Origin: Ephydatia muelleri
Taxonomy: Eukaryota > Porifera > Demospongiae > Spongillida > Spongillidae
Direction: 5' to 3'
Length of the DNA: 64,000 bases
Assembly (NCBI GenBank): GCA_013339895.1
Contig: JABACO010000172.1
Span: 1 to 64,000 of the forward strand
The position numbers and the translations under genes were made by a program. This document shows, piece after piece, positions 40,561 to 52,685 of this stretch; position 1 is the first letter of the stretch, and every line of letters starts with the position of its first letter. The notes under the pieces were generated by a model, which was not told where the DNA came from, did no database searches, and saw nothing but the letters and a program-made list of their open reading frames with translations.

Positions 40561-41095
40561 ATCTTTGGATGAACATTTATCCATTCCATGGGATAACTGA
40601 CCAATAAGCTTTTCAATTTGTCATACAATTATTTTGATATTTGTGCAACTCAGTCATATAATAGTACTGTCATCATTTGGCTACATCAATGACTTGCAAT
40701 AAATGAGATGTGTTCACTCATTCATTGCAAGTCAATATATACAACTTAATTGGTTCATGTAAGCTACAATGCAGGGGGGGGGGGGGGGGGGAGGGGGGTT
40801 GGTCAAGTGTGACATCATTTTATAGAGGGGTGGAATGAAATGTGACAACATGTGACGGGGAGGGGGGTCGAATTCCGCCATTTTTGCGTGACGTCATTTA
40901 TGGACGGTCTAGTCCCATATCTAGCTATACTTCGTCCTTTACAGGAATTGGATGCAAAGATGCAAGAGCTATCTGTTGCTTGGGTTTTATCCTTTAAATG
41001 ACAACGCTTCGCGCACGAACTAATCTGAGTGGTTGAAAGAAAATCAGCTAGATTTAGGTCAAATGAGAAAGTGATATCATGATGTAATTGCGGTT

Positions 41096-41096
<1 letters not shown>

Positions 41097-41130
<34 letters not shown>
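41097..41130. repeat. C34 homopolymer
   Basis: In unit B the same place reads TTTCCCCCTTCCCACC, so the pure C-run arose or expanded in unit A after duplication. Confidence 0.95.
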
Positions 41131-42783
41131 ACTCAAGCGAGACTATCTCCTTCATTTTACAAGTCTACTATATATCCGGTTCCCAAGAGACATGATCCGC
41201 CTCTCCTGTATCGCCTTGGCCACAATCCTTCAGAAAAATCAAGGCATGTTTATTACAATAATTTATTATTGTACGATACCAATATGCTGTTTAACCCTCA
41301 TAATAGATTACCTATCTAAAATTGTTTTTAGCAGTCCTAAATGGTCAAGAAACTAAAGTGATTGATTTTATGGGGAGGAAAAAAGTGTCCACCAAGCAAG
41401 TACTGTGAAAGTTAGATATTTCAATATAAATTGGTAGCGATACTATTATGCAATCGCACGTGACTGGTCACTCGACATTGTATTTGATATACGTTAACTT
41501 ACCTTGTTGCAAGGACGTCATCTAACACGTGGTAAACGGCCACACGTTATGACAAGCTACATCTTACATGTGTGGGGGAATATTGGAGTGGAATGTGCAT
41601 AGCAAAGCTCCACCTACATGTATAGACATTAACCTATGAGCTGTGAATATTGTTATCCCTAGCTCGTTTCAGAAACCCGTTTGATATGTATGGCCCACTG
41701 ATGAGCCAAATTCCAATTGTGCACGACTCTCACTAGTTAGGTAATTGAGTTTTATGTTATGGAATTTGTTTTTCACTTCTGTGCTGATTATAAGAATACA
41801 ATGGCTGGTACACTGTGGTTTGATTGGATGCAACAACAAAACAGTTACATTTTGCAAACATAGACACTTCCCATCTTAAAGTCTGTCACAGATGGTGACT
41901 GTTCCACTCTCTGCATGGTTCCTCAATAATGGAATGCCGAGAATGCATGCTGGCGTTAAATAGAGCATAATTTAGTTCAAGAAGTAATGTTTCCTTCTTA
42001 AAAGCCTACATGCCTCGAATATCCCAAATTGTGAAGTTCTCAGCATTGAGCAGTTCCCTCTAAGGTGAAGCAGGAATCTGCCTTTCTGTGCCTTCATCTC
42101 ATGCAGGCTGATACCAAACATCTCCTTGTGAGTTAAAGGGCCGAGGAACAGTCGATCCCCTCGTTGCTCTGACTTTGGTTCACCTGTGTATGCAGGATTA
42201 TGTGGGTTAGTTCTACTTTGGCAAGTATCACACTCCCCATTGTGTGTAACCGGTTATCAGGTTACTCGGGTTATTTGGATATTCGCTAAAACCTATCTTC
42301 ATATAGTAATTTTGCAATATTGGTTCGTGCATTTTTATTATTCGAAATAACCGGTTTGCATTGCTCTATTCGGAGGGTACTTAGATATTCGCTGACAGCA
42401 TCGATACTCTCACGATTTGGTCGTGAGATTCACACCATTTTGGCCTTGATAAGTATAATAACTCACATATAGCTGTAACTCTACAACGACAGAAGAAGGT
42501 GGTAAGAAGACCTAGGCAATAAAACTGTACGAGGTGAATCTCATTATCGCCAAGTTGATTATACTTCTTGTTTTTCGGATAGTTTTATTTTTGTTTTATA
42601 ACTGTGTATCCTCATAATTAGAGTTTATCACGCGACAGTATGGTGATTTATGACATGACCATAGCTGCCGCGTTCTACATGTAGATCATTAAAGGAACTT
42701 TAGCTTTAGCTTAGTTGTAAATTGAAGGTCCCTGGTCTCCCCGGCGTAGAAAGTTTGGTTGTTTTATTTGGGGCTTGCGATGC

Positions 42784-42785
<2 letters not shown>

Positions 42786-42814
<29 letters not shown>
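42786..42814. repeat. T29 homopolymer
   Basis: Pure T tract in the non-coding part of unit A. A G12 run follows at 42948-42959. No gene was recognised between 42260 and 43460. Confidence 0.95.
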
Positions 42815-44068
42815 GTTTTGTTGTTGTTGTGCGCAGCCATGTTTCCGAAGCAATTGTATAAATAGAATGTCGAGATAATAGGATCATCGTTTTCTGGGGT
42901 TTCCTGGGCCGAGGGAGATGCTGTTGGCAAGTAGTATGCAAGCAGGCGGGGGGGGGGGGAGGGGCGGAGGGGCGGCAGGACGAATAAGAGGGAATAAGAG
43001 GCATGGGGTTTCCAGACACCCGCCAGACCTCATGCTCATGAGCATTTAGATGTTTTCAGTTATAAATTGTTTTGATTTGCAGCCGGCATTGTGCAAACCC
43101 TCTATACAGATTGTATGAAGTCTCAGTCAGGGTACCACCATGTACTACTCTATAGCCCAAGCTTAATTGCTATAGCTCTTAATTGATTGCTTACATCTAT
43201 GCGTATATAGCTATTAATTAGAATTGATTTGTATATCAAGTTTCATAACTACTTGATGTTACCATGGTAACATTGTTAGGCCAGAAGAGCAAAGGAAAGA
43301 AGATTGAGCAATAATTATAAGCGGAAACATCTAGGTATTCGGCTGGCAAATTGACAATCTCCCAGCATCAATTGCCCATGCATTCAACAAATTGGATTAC
43401 TACACAAACTTGCTATAGCTTGCTAGGCATATGTTCCATTTCTGCATGATAATGACAAATTTATATACAACAAACCAAAATGGAACACATGGACGAAGCA
43501 ATTATTTCGCTGCGTCTTGCCTCGCATCCCATCGCTAACCAATAGCGTGTGGGACGAACGCTATACGACATGCATGATGGGCATTGCAAAATGCTGCGAA
43601 TCTCTTGCATCCAGCCTTTCCCAACAACTATGTACCGCGCCCGAATGTCGCACGTTGATAATGTGCACGACATTCTTTGGCAACCACAAGTCTGCAGACC
43701 TCTCGCCTCACCCATACTGAAGCCAGCTTAATCGCAATTCTGAGAACGTAGCATGTGTATGTATGCATGGGCCTCGCCCAACAGCAGAAACACCTCTCGA
43801 CTGAAACGACATATACTAATCAATTAGCGCGGACTGATAGCTAAATATATATAGAGTTGCACAAATCTTGTGCAAGGCCTGGGTGATGGTTCCTCTGCAC
43901 CAACGTAGTGTGTCAGTGCTTCACCAGCATGTTTTATATTGCTCCACTGTTTGATTCGTAAAATTGCTGGTCAGTCGTCATATGATGCACGCCATATGCT
44001 GATCGCATGCGTGGGGCTGCACGAAGGCAGTGCTCTTTGAGCATCTGCCCTTGCACATATATATATAT

Positions 44069-44318
44069 GGGACAGTTTCCGCGAAAATTGCCCCACGGTT
44101 AGAATGTTATAAAAATGCATCGCGTTTGAATCGCTATAACTTCCCAACGGATATCGCTATCGACTTTCTATTTTCAAAACTTCATACTACACCATGTCAC
44201 TATGAAGTGTTGAAAATAGGAAGTCGATAGCATTATCCGTTGGGAAGTTATAGCGATTCAAACGCGATGCATTTTTATAACATTTTAACCGTGGGGCAAT
44301 TTTCGCGGAAACTGTCCC
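44069..44318. mobile_element. 250-bp palindromic MITE bounded by (TA)n
   Basis: GGGACAGTTTCCGCGAAAAT at the left end is matched by its inverse at the right end. Arms of about 120 bp pair with only a few mismatches around a short loop near 44194. Both ends abut TATATATA, as expected for TA-targeting (Tc1/mariner-like) insertion. Unit B lacks it: GCACCTTTATGCATATCC continues across the equivalent site (about 52318). Confidence 0.85.
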
Positions 44319-44616
44319 ATATATATATGCATGCCTAGCCTATAGTGAAACATTATATCGGCGTAATCGGAAATAGAGCCCTCTTCAAACCTGTATCCAT
44401 GGTATAATGACACCTGTGGCTCGTGACATCACTTATCTAGCATAGCGACTACACCATTACCACTCCCTTGAGAATACGTACGCATCTAAGGCTAGACTTA
44501 TGTTTGTAGTCGTTGCTTCGACGCAAAATGGTTGTAGACCTTTGAACAACCTTCCATTTGGCATAATTTTCGTCATGAGAGAAGGCTGCCTTGGAATGAT
44601 AATTAATACGTGTGAA

Positions 44617-44659
44617 GACGTCAATTGATATGCGTAGGCGTCACGGTACCGTTATAAAA
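44617..44659 (+). promoter_or_regulatory. Core promoter of ankyrin gene 3: GACGTCA (CRE-like) and TATA box
   Basis: GACGTCAATTGATATGCGTA at 44617 is shared with unit B, where it is the full palindrome TGACGTCA. TATAAAA at 44653-44659 lies 43 nt before the ATG at 44696. An in-frame ATG at 44630 lies upstream of the TATA box and is therefore unlikely to be in the mRNA. Confidence 0.6.
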
Positions 44660-44695
44660 ACAGCCGCGTTTGAGATCCGCAACCGCACAATCGCG

Positions 44696-45628
44696 ATGAG
44701 TGAAACAGCGACTCAAGCTAATAGTACTACATACGAAATTACGACTGAGAAGCGGGCTGCGATCCCTGAGATAGCGATGAGCCATAATGTGACCAACGTA
44801 CGTTCTATGATGAAGACCAGGAAGACGGTCACCTTTTCCGGCCCCGTACTCATGCAGCTTGCCATCTCAGAGGGGAACGTGCAGGAGATGAGCCGTCTGG
44901 TTGCTCAATTTGGGGAGAGCATCATTGACGAGAGAGAGCCCAGCGGATTATTTCCTGCCATGCGCGCGGTCTTTGAAGACCAGTTGCAGAGCCTCCAGCT
45001 CTTGATCGATGCTGGAGCTCACGTGACGGCGCAGGACGAAGAAGGGTGGACGGTTCTTCACGTTGCCGCTGCAATGGACAACGAAGAAGCCGCTCGCATC
45101 GTTCTCGACAACAGCAAGGCGAAACTAACCGGGCTGCGTGACGTGGAAGGGAGAAGACCAATCGACCTCGCCGAGAGCGTAGAGATGGCAGCGCTACTTC
45201 TCGACGCGGAACTGTTCTCCCGCACAGACCCTGACGAGCTCGCTCTGACCGAAGTTGCTCAGCGAAGCTACGAGTATGTGCATTGCGAGGATGGGACGGT
45301 GGTGGGTGACGTCATGAGTGCCAATCCCGCATGCGAAACCTTGCTGCATCTCGCGATGGAGAAGAACTACCTCGTTCTCCTCCAGCACCTGTTGGACAAT
45401 AAACTGGTCGATCCTGATATGAAGGACAGAGATGGACGCACTCCTCTGCACCTGGCTGCATCCCGAGATAACACAGAAGCGGTTCTACTGCTGGTCATGT
45501 ACAGAGCGACTGTGGCGACCGTGGACTGCAAGAATAAAAGAGCATGTGACCTAACGGATCACGCCGCTATCCGGACTATACTTGGTACCGTAAACCCGTG
45601 TAGTGTTGCAGCAGCTGCACTCAGTTGA
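44696..45628 (+). CDS. Intronless MYPT/PPP1R27-like ankyrin protein with RVxF-type PP1-docking motif (copy 3)
   Basis: A 310-residue intact ORF using the ATG after the TATA box. Residues 43-47 are KTVTF, fitting the PP1-docking pattern, followed by VLMQLAISEGNVQEMSRLV. First repeat block: EPSGLFPAMRAVFEDQLQSL, EGWTVLHVAAAMDNEEAARI. Then GRRPIDLAESVEMAALLLDA, a linker, and a second block (LLHLAMEKNYLVLLQHLLD, DGRTPLHLAASRDNTEAVLL, CDLTDHAAIRTIL). One repeat has YRAT where the broken duplicate encodes the more usual YGA, so this copy carries an unusual change. The region 44708-44830 (Thr-rich N-terminus) is unlike the other genes. An A-rich tract (45879-45905) follows about 250 nt after the stop. 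PP1 targeting is inferred from architecture. Confidence 0.85.
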   Translation: MSETATQANSTTYEITTEKRAAIPEIAMSHNVTNVRSMMKTRKTVTFSGPVLMQLAISEGNVQEMSRLVAQFGESIIDEREPSGLFPAMRAVFEDQLQSLQLLIDAGAHVTAQDEEGWTVLHVAAAMDNEEAARIVLDNSKAKLTGLRDVEGRRPIDLAESVEMAALLLDAELFSRTDPDELALTEVAQRSYEYVHCEDGTVVGDVMSANPACETLLHLAMEKNYLVLLQHLLDNKLVDPDMKDRDGRTPLHLAASRDNTEAVLLLVMYRATVATVDCKNKRACDLTDHAAIRTILGTVNPCSVAAAALS

Positions 45629-47737
45629 TTTGCTGTAACTGGCATGACGATGTCCATTAATTGATGTGGTTCTGATCCTAAACTGATGGTACATGCAAGC
45701 ATGCATGCATGGCATGAATTTAGTCACTGGCAGGTTATACATAGCTCGGTATACGTTTGCCAGAAGTCCGAACTAAGTTATCCTGCATGAGTCAGTGTAT
45801 ACATAGTTAAGTGCCCATCAATCATTTCATGCTTGCATGCCCGGTTTGAAATTATAGATATTGTTTAACCATTGATTAAAAAAAAAAAAAACAAAAAAAA
45901 AAAAACAGACGGTTTGTCCATTACATCATGTACTTGAATCCATTGAAAAATAGTCGATTTTCCCACTGAGATGCTTATAAAAGATGGTTGCCGTGGAGCA
46001 CACCTATACACACGCGTTTGTGAAGTAGCGTTACTGCGAAATTAAAACCTGCTTAATTAAAGAACAGGCTGCGATGTCAAACCGAGTTAATTATTTATGC
46101 ATGTATAGGTATATATCTGAATTGCAGTTATCAGTATATGTGTCCCATCAACAGCATGTAGGCATGCAGCATCATTGGCTAGGCTGGCATGATAGCCATT
46201 TGCATGTGCATGTGTAAGCATGCATGGATGGTTATACCATTTAACTGCAATTACTTTGCAATTCTGTGCACGCGTGCATCCAGTGCCTATACAACGATCA
46301 TCGCATGAAACTATCGTGCCTTTTGTTATCATCTGCAAATACACTGTACAAGATGTCATATACATCTACTATAGTATACACGCGCGTGCATGCATTGCGC
46401 TCCTATATTGGCTCGCGGTTCATCGAACCCGTTTGAAGGGAACCACTGCGCGTGCATGCGAATAACATGTACGCACTCACATATACCTATATATGTACAA
46501 TAATAAGTTACTGGATGCACAATTAATGACATTGTGCATGCACGTTCTTCAACGCGCCTTATCTGTCCCTCTCTAGCTCTGTAACCATGCACGCCTGAAT
46601 CATCAAGGGCAATAAATACTTCGTGCCAAATACGATGCCCATTTGCTAAACTATCTCGGCCCGTTCTGCATTCAATAGTTGGCATATTGGTTGAATTGAC
46701 ATTTTGGTATACAGCTGAAACGGAGAATTACCTTCAATGAACATGTTATTAGTAATTAGAATTTAATTAGTCAAATAGTTTAAGAAGGTCACTTTTTTTT
46801 TAGCAAGACCTTGCATGAATTTCATCCACGTTATATTTAGTGCTTAAATTTGTCTAGCTCAAACGGAGAATTATCTTCAATGAACATATTATTGAAGAAT
46901 TAGAAATTAATCAAATACTTTAAAGGAGGTATAGCTTTTGTAGCAAAACCTTGCATTTCATACTGGTAGTCTGTCATCTTGCTAGTACTCTGTATAGAGT
47001 TGTCTATATATACTGACCGCAGCAGTGATGTGATCCATCGGCAACTATGACATATGAGTCTGGAACTTTGACAATGTCTGGATTGCTAGCTGAGACGCTC
47101 AGTTGCTGGCATTGCAGTTGTTTCACATTACCAAGTGTCATGTTTGCATTCTTTCTTTAGAGCACATCCTGGTCAATATATGGGTTGATCTTGTTGCATG
47201 TTGCAGGTGTTGTGTTTGGTTTAATCCCTTCGCAACTTGCAATGTGGTATCTGATGGTTAAGCATGCATTAAACCCTGCATGTATATGACAGTAGCATTA
47301 TTGTACAACCATGTCTGTTCTTGAGAAGAAGCGGTCTCGTGGTCATGTTTCAAATCTGACCTCGTTAGGCTGATTCGTGCTGTTGCCCATACCGTATAAC
47401 GAGTCAGTATTTCTGATTTTATGGATGATCGGTAACCCTTCTGGGCAACGCTATGTATATTCATTGGCACATGATGCAGTGAGTGTGCTTGATGTACACT
47501 GTTGCCATACATTGCTACAATTGACACCACTGTAGCTGCACATTGCTGGGACAGACGACTGAGGCCCACTATCTTCTGACAGCAGTGTGCATGCTATGCA
47601 GAATTCTTTGTGAACAAGCCCATCATTGACAATTATTTGCCTAATACAAAACTGACCAATCACCCATCAATATCACACAGTGTTGGCATTAATAACGATA
47701 TTGTTCAGTTACGCTTAGATAACAACATCAATCTGTG
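45629..47737. other. Flank of ankyrin copy 3 and spacer between duplication units
   Basis: Up to about 46690 there are weak patches matching unit B (for example GGCATGATAGC near 46185 and CCCATTTGCTAAACTATCTC near 46637). From 46690 to 47737 the sequence is unique and AT-rich, with no gene recognised. Confidence 0.4.
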
Positions 47738-49984
47738 GGTCAAATGAGAAGGATTTAGTTGTGGTTTCCCCCTTCCCACCACTCAAGCCTCACTATCTCT
47801 ACCATTTCACAAGTGTACTATATCCGGTTCCTGAGCGACATGACCCGCCTCTCCTGTATCACCTTGGCCACAATCCTTCAGAACAATTAATGCCATTGTT
47901 TATTACAATCGATATTCCAATATCTACTAAATGTGTTAAATTGGATAATTAGTATTTTTTTTTCTAAAATGGTTTTAAGCAGTGAGCTCATATTATGTTA
48001 GTGTGGTTCTAAAGGAGCCGAAGGGATTAAGTTTGGGTAACTGTAGAAAAGTGTTGATGCAATCAAGTGTTTTCTTTGTAAAGTAAGAGATATCAAATAA
48101 GAATAAGAAGCTAGGTATGAGGGAGTGGAATGTGCATAGTAAAGCTCTATCTTATGGACGTGAGCAAGCCTATGAAGTGTGAATATTGTTATCCTTTTGA
48201 TGTTAAAGGCTGTATTTAATATTTCTTTTACAATGCTATATGTGTACATTTAATAGTATATGTAAAGATTATGTCAAAGCCACTGTGCATTTTTGGTCTC
48301 ACTACTGATGAAGTGCCTTTTGTGAAAGATAACTTTAGTTCATAAGCTGTGGTTGGTTTGATTAAGCCATTACACTTTCACTAAGGTCTAGGAGCAAGCC
48401 ATGTTCATCTCCCCATTGAAAGATGAATGGGTTTAGATGGACATGAAAGAAAACTGGAGAAGTCAATACCCCAGATTGAACAGCAAATGTGAGTTGTTGC
48501 TTGATAGTCTCTGAGTCGGCAATCTCATCATGGCTCAATGCAATCTGAACCCTTTAGATATACATGTATGTTAGAGATTGCCAAGTAATGTATGCACAGC
48601 TGTCACTAGTTGGTTATTAAGTTCTCTCTCAGGGAATCAGTTTTGTGCTGGTTTTAATAATGTACAGTATATTAGTTCAAAATATAGATATGTTTGCATT
48701 TTAACACCACTTTCGCATACATATATTAAAATAACACTGAATGCATGTGCTATTAGTATAGGTCTGCTTCCTTGTCCTTCTCATACAGTGATGTTTCCCT
48801 TGCTTCTACACACCACTACTACTATCTTCAAGTCTCCTATTTATCACATAAACTTTCTCGATGTGCATTATTTAAGTTTTAAAATAGTGATAAACTTGCA
48901 ACTGTTTAAGCTGATTCCATACTAGTTTATCGATCAAGAAAGTTCTTCAAATGTAGGAGTTCAAATCATTTATTTTATTTTAATTTTTTTTTGAGGGGGG
49001 AGGAGGGTAAGGCAAGATAACCAAGTACAGCCCTGGTACAGTGTGGTGGTTTAATTGGATGCCACAACAAAACAGACATTCCCCCCAGCTTAAAGCAGTC
49101 TATTCATGCACCTTATCAAACTGCACTGTACCAGGATTGTGTTTTGTTATCTTCTCTTTTTTCACCACTCGATCCTATAGATCCAAGTCACTTTTAGTTT
49201 TTGATGGAGAAATTTACTTGTTCTATTGTTTACTCCCCAGTATATAGGCAGGTAATCAGTAGGAGTTTTATTTTCTCTTCAACTGCCTTGTAAACACTAG
49301 ATATCTTCCATACATATGGAAGCACACTATACATTGTAGTTATCAACTCTCAGTTGAGATAACTGAATTAAATCTGTACAGGAGTCCAAGCCTTTTGGAG
49401 GTTGACCTAAGCTTATAAGGACTATTTGTTCTTGTTTTGCTGCATGGAGATTCCTTTTCATATTGTCACAGATGGTGACTGTTCCACTCTCTGCATGCAT
49501 GGTTCCTCAATAATGGAATGCTGAGATTGCATGCTGGTTTTCTAAGTTTTACTCAAGGAGGTAATTGTTTCATTCTTAAAAGTCTACATGTCTCGAATAT
49601 CTCAAATTGTGAAGTGCTTAGCCTTGAGCAGTTCCCTCTAAGGTGAAGCTGTAATCTGGACAATCAGGGTTTTTCTATGCCTTCATCTCATGCAACTGAT
49701 ACGAAACATCTCCTTGTGAGTTAAAAGGGGTGAGGAGCAGTTGATCCCTTTGTTGCTCTGACTTAGGTTCACCTGTGTATGCAAGATTATGTGGGTTAGT
49801 TATACTTTGGGCTAGTGGCACACTCCCATTGCTAACAGTATCATTTTTGTACCACAATGTGTGCGTCAATGTTTCTCATCATGTACAGCAGTTTACTCCC
49901 TCGGAGATCCCATAACAACCAACCAGCAATGGCCTGTAGGATGTCTTGGTGTATGTATTTTGTCTGCATGTGTGCAGCATGTCT

Positions 49985-50080
49985 CATTCCATATGGATCC
50001 ATATGTCATCTTTCTCTGGCCAGTGAGATAATCATTCCGTATGGATCCATATGTCATCTTTCTCTGGCCAGTGAGATAAT
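49985..50080. repeat. 48-bp tandem duplication containing a perfect palindrome
   Basis: Two copies of a 48-bp unit differing at one base. The first contains CATATGGATCCATATG, a perfect 16-bp palindrome; the second has one substitution in it (CGTATGGATCCATATG). Confidence 0.92.
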
Positions 50081-52593
50081 TGCATCATCAGTGACACAAG
50101 TAGGGGGCGTGCATCCAGGATGAGGTTTACATCTTCATATTGAATCTCCAGCATCAATCGCTCATCCAACAAACTGGACAACTACTCCAACTTGCTCACC
50201 AACATCCTCCCTCCATGCATCTTGATGATTACTCAATTTGAGGGACTTTGGGCTTCATCTTGACCATCATTAAGCACCATGCAAGGCTTCCAATGCTAAG
50301 GATTGCTCTTGATTACACTTGATTACCATGGAGATGTGTGAAAGTACCAGGATGCAACATTTACCCAGGACCATAGCTAGCTTTGTCCTTCAGATGTTCT
50401 GGTCTCCAACTGCATGGTCTATACTGTAGGCAAGACAGCTGCCACTGGTTCATCCAATCAATCAAGCCTTTCTACCCCATTCACTAAAAAATCAAAGGAA
50501 TGTAACTGCAGGCTCAGCTACAAATCAGAGCTCTGTATAATATAAATTTGACAATGCAGCTAGATTTGTGATATTGGCAATCCATTACTGAATGAGTCAA
50601 ATGGTTGATTGGTTGTAAGGAGCATCGACTCTCCTCCATTAGCTCCTTCAGTACAAAACCCGCATGAGCCAAGCCACAGTCCATCGGCCTGGTACATTTT
50701 CGTCTTGTGAGGACAAATGTACGATCTATCATGGCACCCGCCATCTTAGACTGTGTTGGGTCCAGTATCATCTTGTGTGTTATTAAATGCAAATATTTAG
50801 GTTGCGATCATGAAGCTATAGGCTTGCAACGAGGCCTGTACTTGGCGTGAGTGGCGTGCAACAATGGGCGCGGTTGTATAGGCACATCTGCGAATGTAAT
50901 GAGATGAGACACAACCAAATGGAAGAATGCTACCGCGTCGATGACCTCTAAATAGTATTTCCGGACACCTGAGAAGAAACGATTTTGTTTTGACGAACGG
51001 TGTCATGTGGCATGTACATTCAACAGACTTAATACGTTTTTGCGTGGTCTCACAAATGTGAAGTGAAATAACGAACGACCTAAGAAGGCGAATCTACTGA
51101 CATAATAGCACGAGCAAGCACACTGATGGGGTTCAATTGGGTTTTGACTTCGGAGCTCAGTCCTAAAATTCCATAATTACATGTAGTTTAACAAAAGTTG
51201 TTCTTATCTAGTTATTTGATTGTTTGAAACTTATACCGGTTTGATTATAATGTAACTGGCCATAAAACACCACACAATCAGTATCTGAAATACTTAATGA
51301 CATTCACATTGCATCGTACTACTGAATGCGACAAAATGTAGCATGTTTATGCTCATAGTTTATAAACTGTACCAATTAGCGAAATATGTTTTATTATTAA
51401 AGCCATACACGAATAATAGAAATACTGGTGTTTATGTGACACAATTTGAATGCGAAGAGAACATACTTAAATACACAAATGAAACAAACAAAAATTGATA
51501 AAGACATATTAAACACAAAGACAGATTTAAGCATGACATTCAGGTAAAGATACTGGGCAACCTGCACCATCATCCAATCCAATTGCACTCCTCCATCTAG
51601 CGCGAGAGCCCCTCAGACAAAGGCTTGTTGCTCTGAGAATTGCAAATGAAAGTCGTGCTCTCATCCATCCTAGTACTTCACTGTTGGATTTTTCTGCTTC
51701 TCGACACATGCAGGCCCGTCCACCGACACACAAGAGGTGTGTAGCTTACATCACCACAAATTAATAAATTCATATATGATTTACAAAATGCCTGACTCCA
51801 TAGGCGGTGACTTCTAAACAGAGGGCATCCAAGTTTCTGCATACAATAAACCAAAATGAAATCGAACGAATGAAGTACTTTTTAATAATATATTTTCGCT
51901 GCCATTCTTGCCCTGATGATGATATTGTGTGGCGACGACCAAAATGCTGCGAATTAATCTCTGGATTCTACATTATCAACAAATATGTATGTACCGCGCC
52001 TCATGTTACATGTTACCATGACATCCTGACCACTACCCTTCTACAGTTACTCTCACCCTCACACCTTACAGAAGCCAACTTAGTCGCGCGATTCTAAGAA
52101 CGTAGCATGCATTTGGCCTCGCCCATGCAAAGACACCTCTCGACTGATCGTAAAACTGACGACATGTTAATGACTGTGTAGAGTACCGGCTCTGCATCCC
52201 ACGTGACGTGTATATGAATTGGTTTTATTCATAAAATTGCTGGTCATTATAAATATAGAGACAGCAAATGCACGGAGGAGCATAGTAGTCTCGGAACATC
52301 TCAGTGCAATTGTTGCTGCACCTTTATGCATATCCTACTATAGTAAAGCACAACTAAATTGCTGTAATCAGACATCTTCTATTACGTATCCGGCCACATC
52401 TGTGCATGACACTTGACATCACTTAGCGACTACACCATTACCAATCCCCTTGAGAATACGCAGCTTAGGCTAGACTTATATTTGTAGTCGTTATTTCAGT
52501 GCAAAAAGCTCGTAGACCTTTGAACACCTTCCATTTGGCATAATTTTCGTCATGAGAGAAGGCTGCCTTGGAATGATAATTAATACGTGTCAT

Positions 52594-52637
52594 TGACGTC
52601 AATTGATATGCGTAGGCGTCGCTGTGCAGCTATAAAA
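52594..52637 (+). promoter_or_regulatory. CRE palindrome and TATA box of ankyrin copy 4
   Basis: TGACGTCA at 52594-52601 and TATAAAA at 52631-52637, 55 nt before the ATG at 52686. The sequence from TCGTCATGAGAGAAGG to the TATA box is almost identical to unit A. Confidence 0.55.
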
Positions 52638-52685
52638 TCGCGTTTGAGGGTTCGCTACCTCAAATAGTTGTACCGCACAACCGCG

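Larger units (their letters stand above)
33307..40910 (+). mobile_element. Decayed DNA transposon with CCGTCCATAAATGACGTCACGC-type inverted ends, split by a 5-kb insertion
   Basis: The left end reads CCGTCCATAAATGACTTCACGC (33311 on); the right end is the inverse, GCGTGACGTCATTTATGGACGG (40886-40907). Both ends carry a G-run and repeated TGTGAC/GTCAC words just inside. Between them the + strand holds two halves of one broken transposase-like frame (33458-34604 and 39616-40560), interrupted at 34607-39613. I recognise the protein type from invertebrate repeat-derived proteins but cannot name the superfamily with confidence. Alternatively, the ends belong to two separate truncated copies. Confidence 0.55.
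41059..46690. repeat. Segmental duplication unit A (ankyrin copy 3 and flanks)
   Basis: Starts at GGTCAAATGAGAA (41059), also found at 47739. Colinear matches with unit B include GACATGATCCGCCTCTCCTGTATC (41190 region), the words around GATGGTGACTGTTCCACTCT (41893), CTCCTTGTGAGTTAAAGGG (42121), CAGCATCAATTGCCCATGCA (43363), TGAGAATACG (44470), the whole ankyrin gene, and weaker matches to about 46690. Unit B is longer because of several insertions of a few hundred bases or more, or deletions in A. Confidence 0.75.

Noticed and set aside
44612..44695. Longer N-terminus for ankyrin gene 3, starting at the GTG at 44612 or the ATG at 44630
   Set aside because: The TATA box at 44653 lies downstream of both. 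The extension is not shared by unit B, where the frame differs, and the other copies start just after their TATA boxes.
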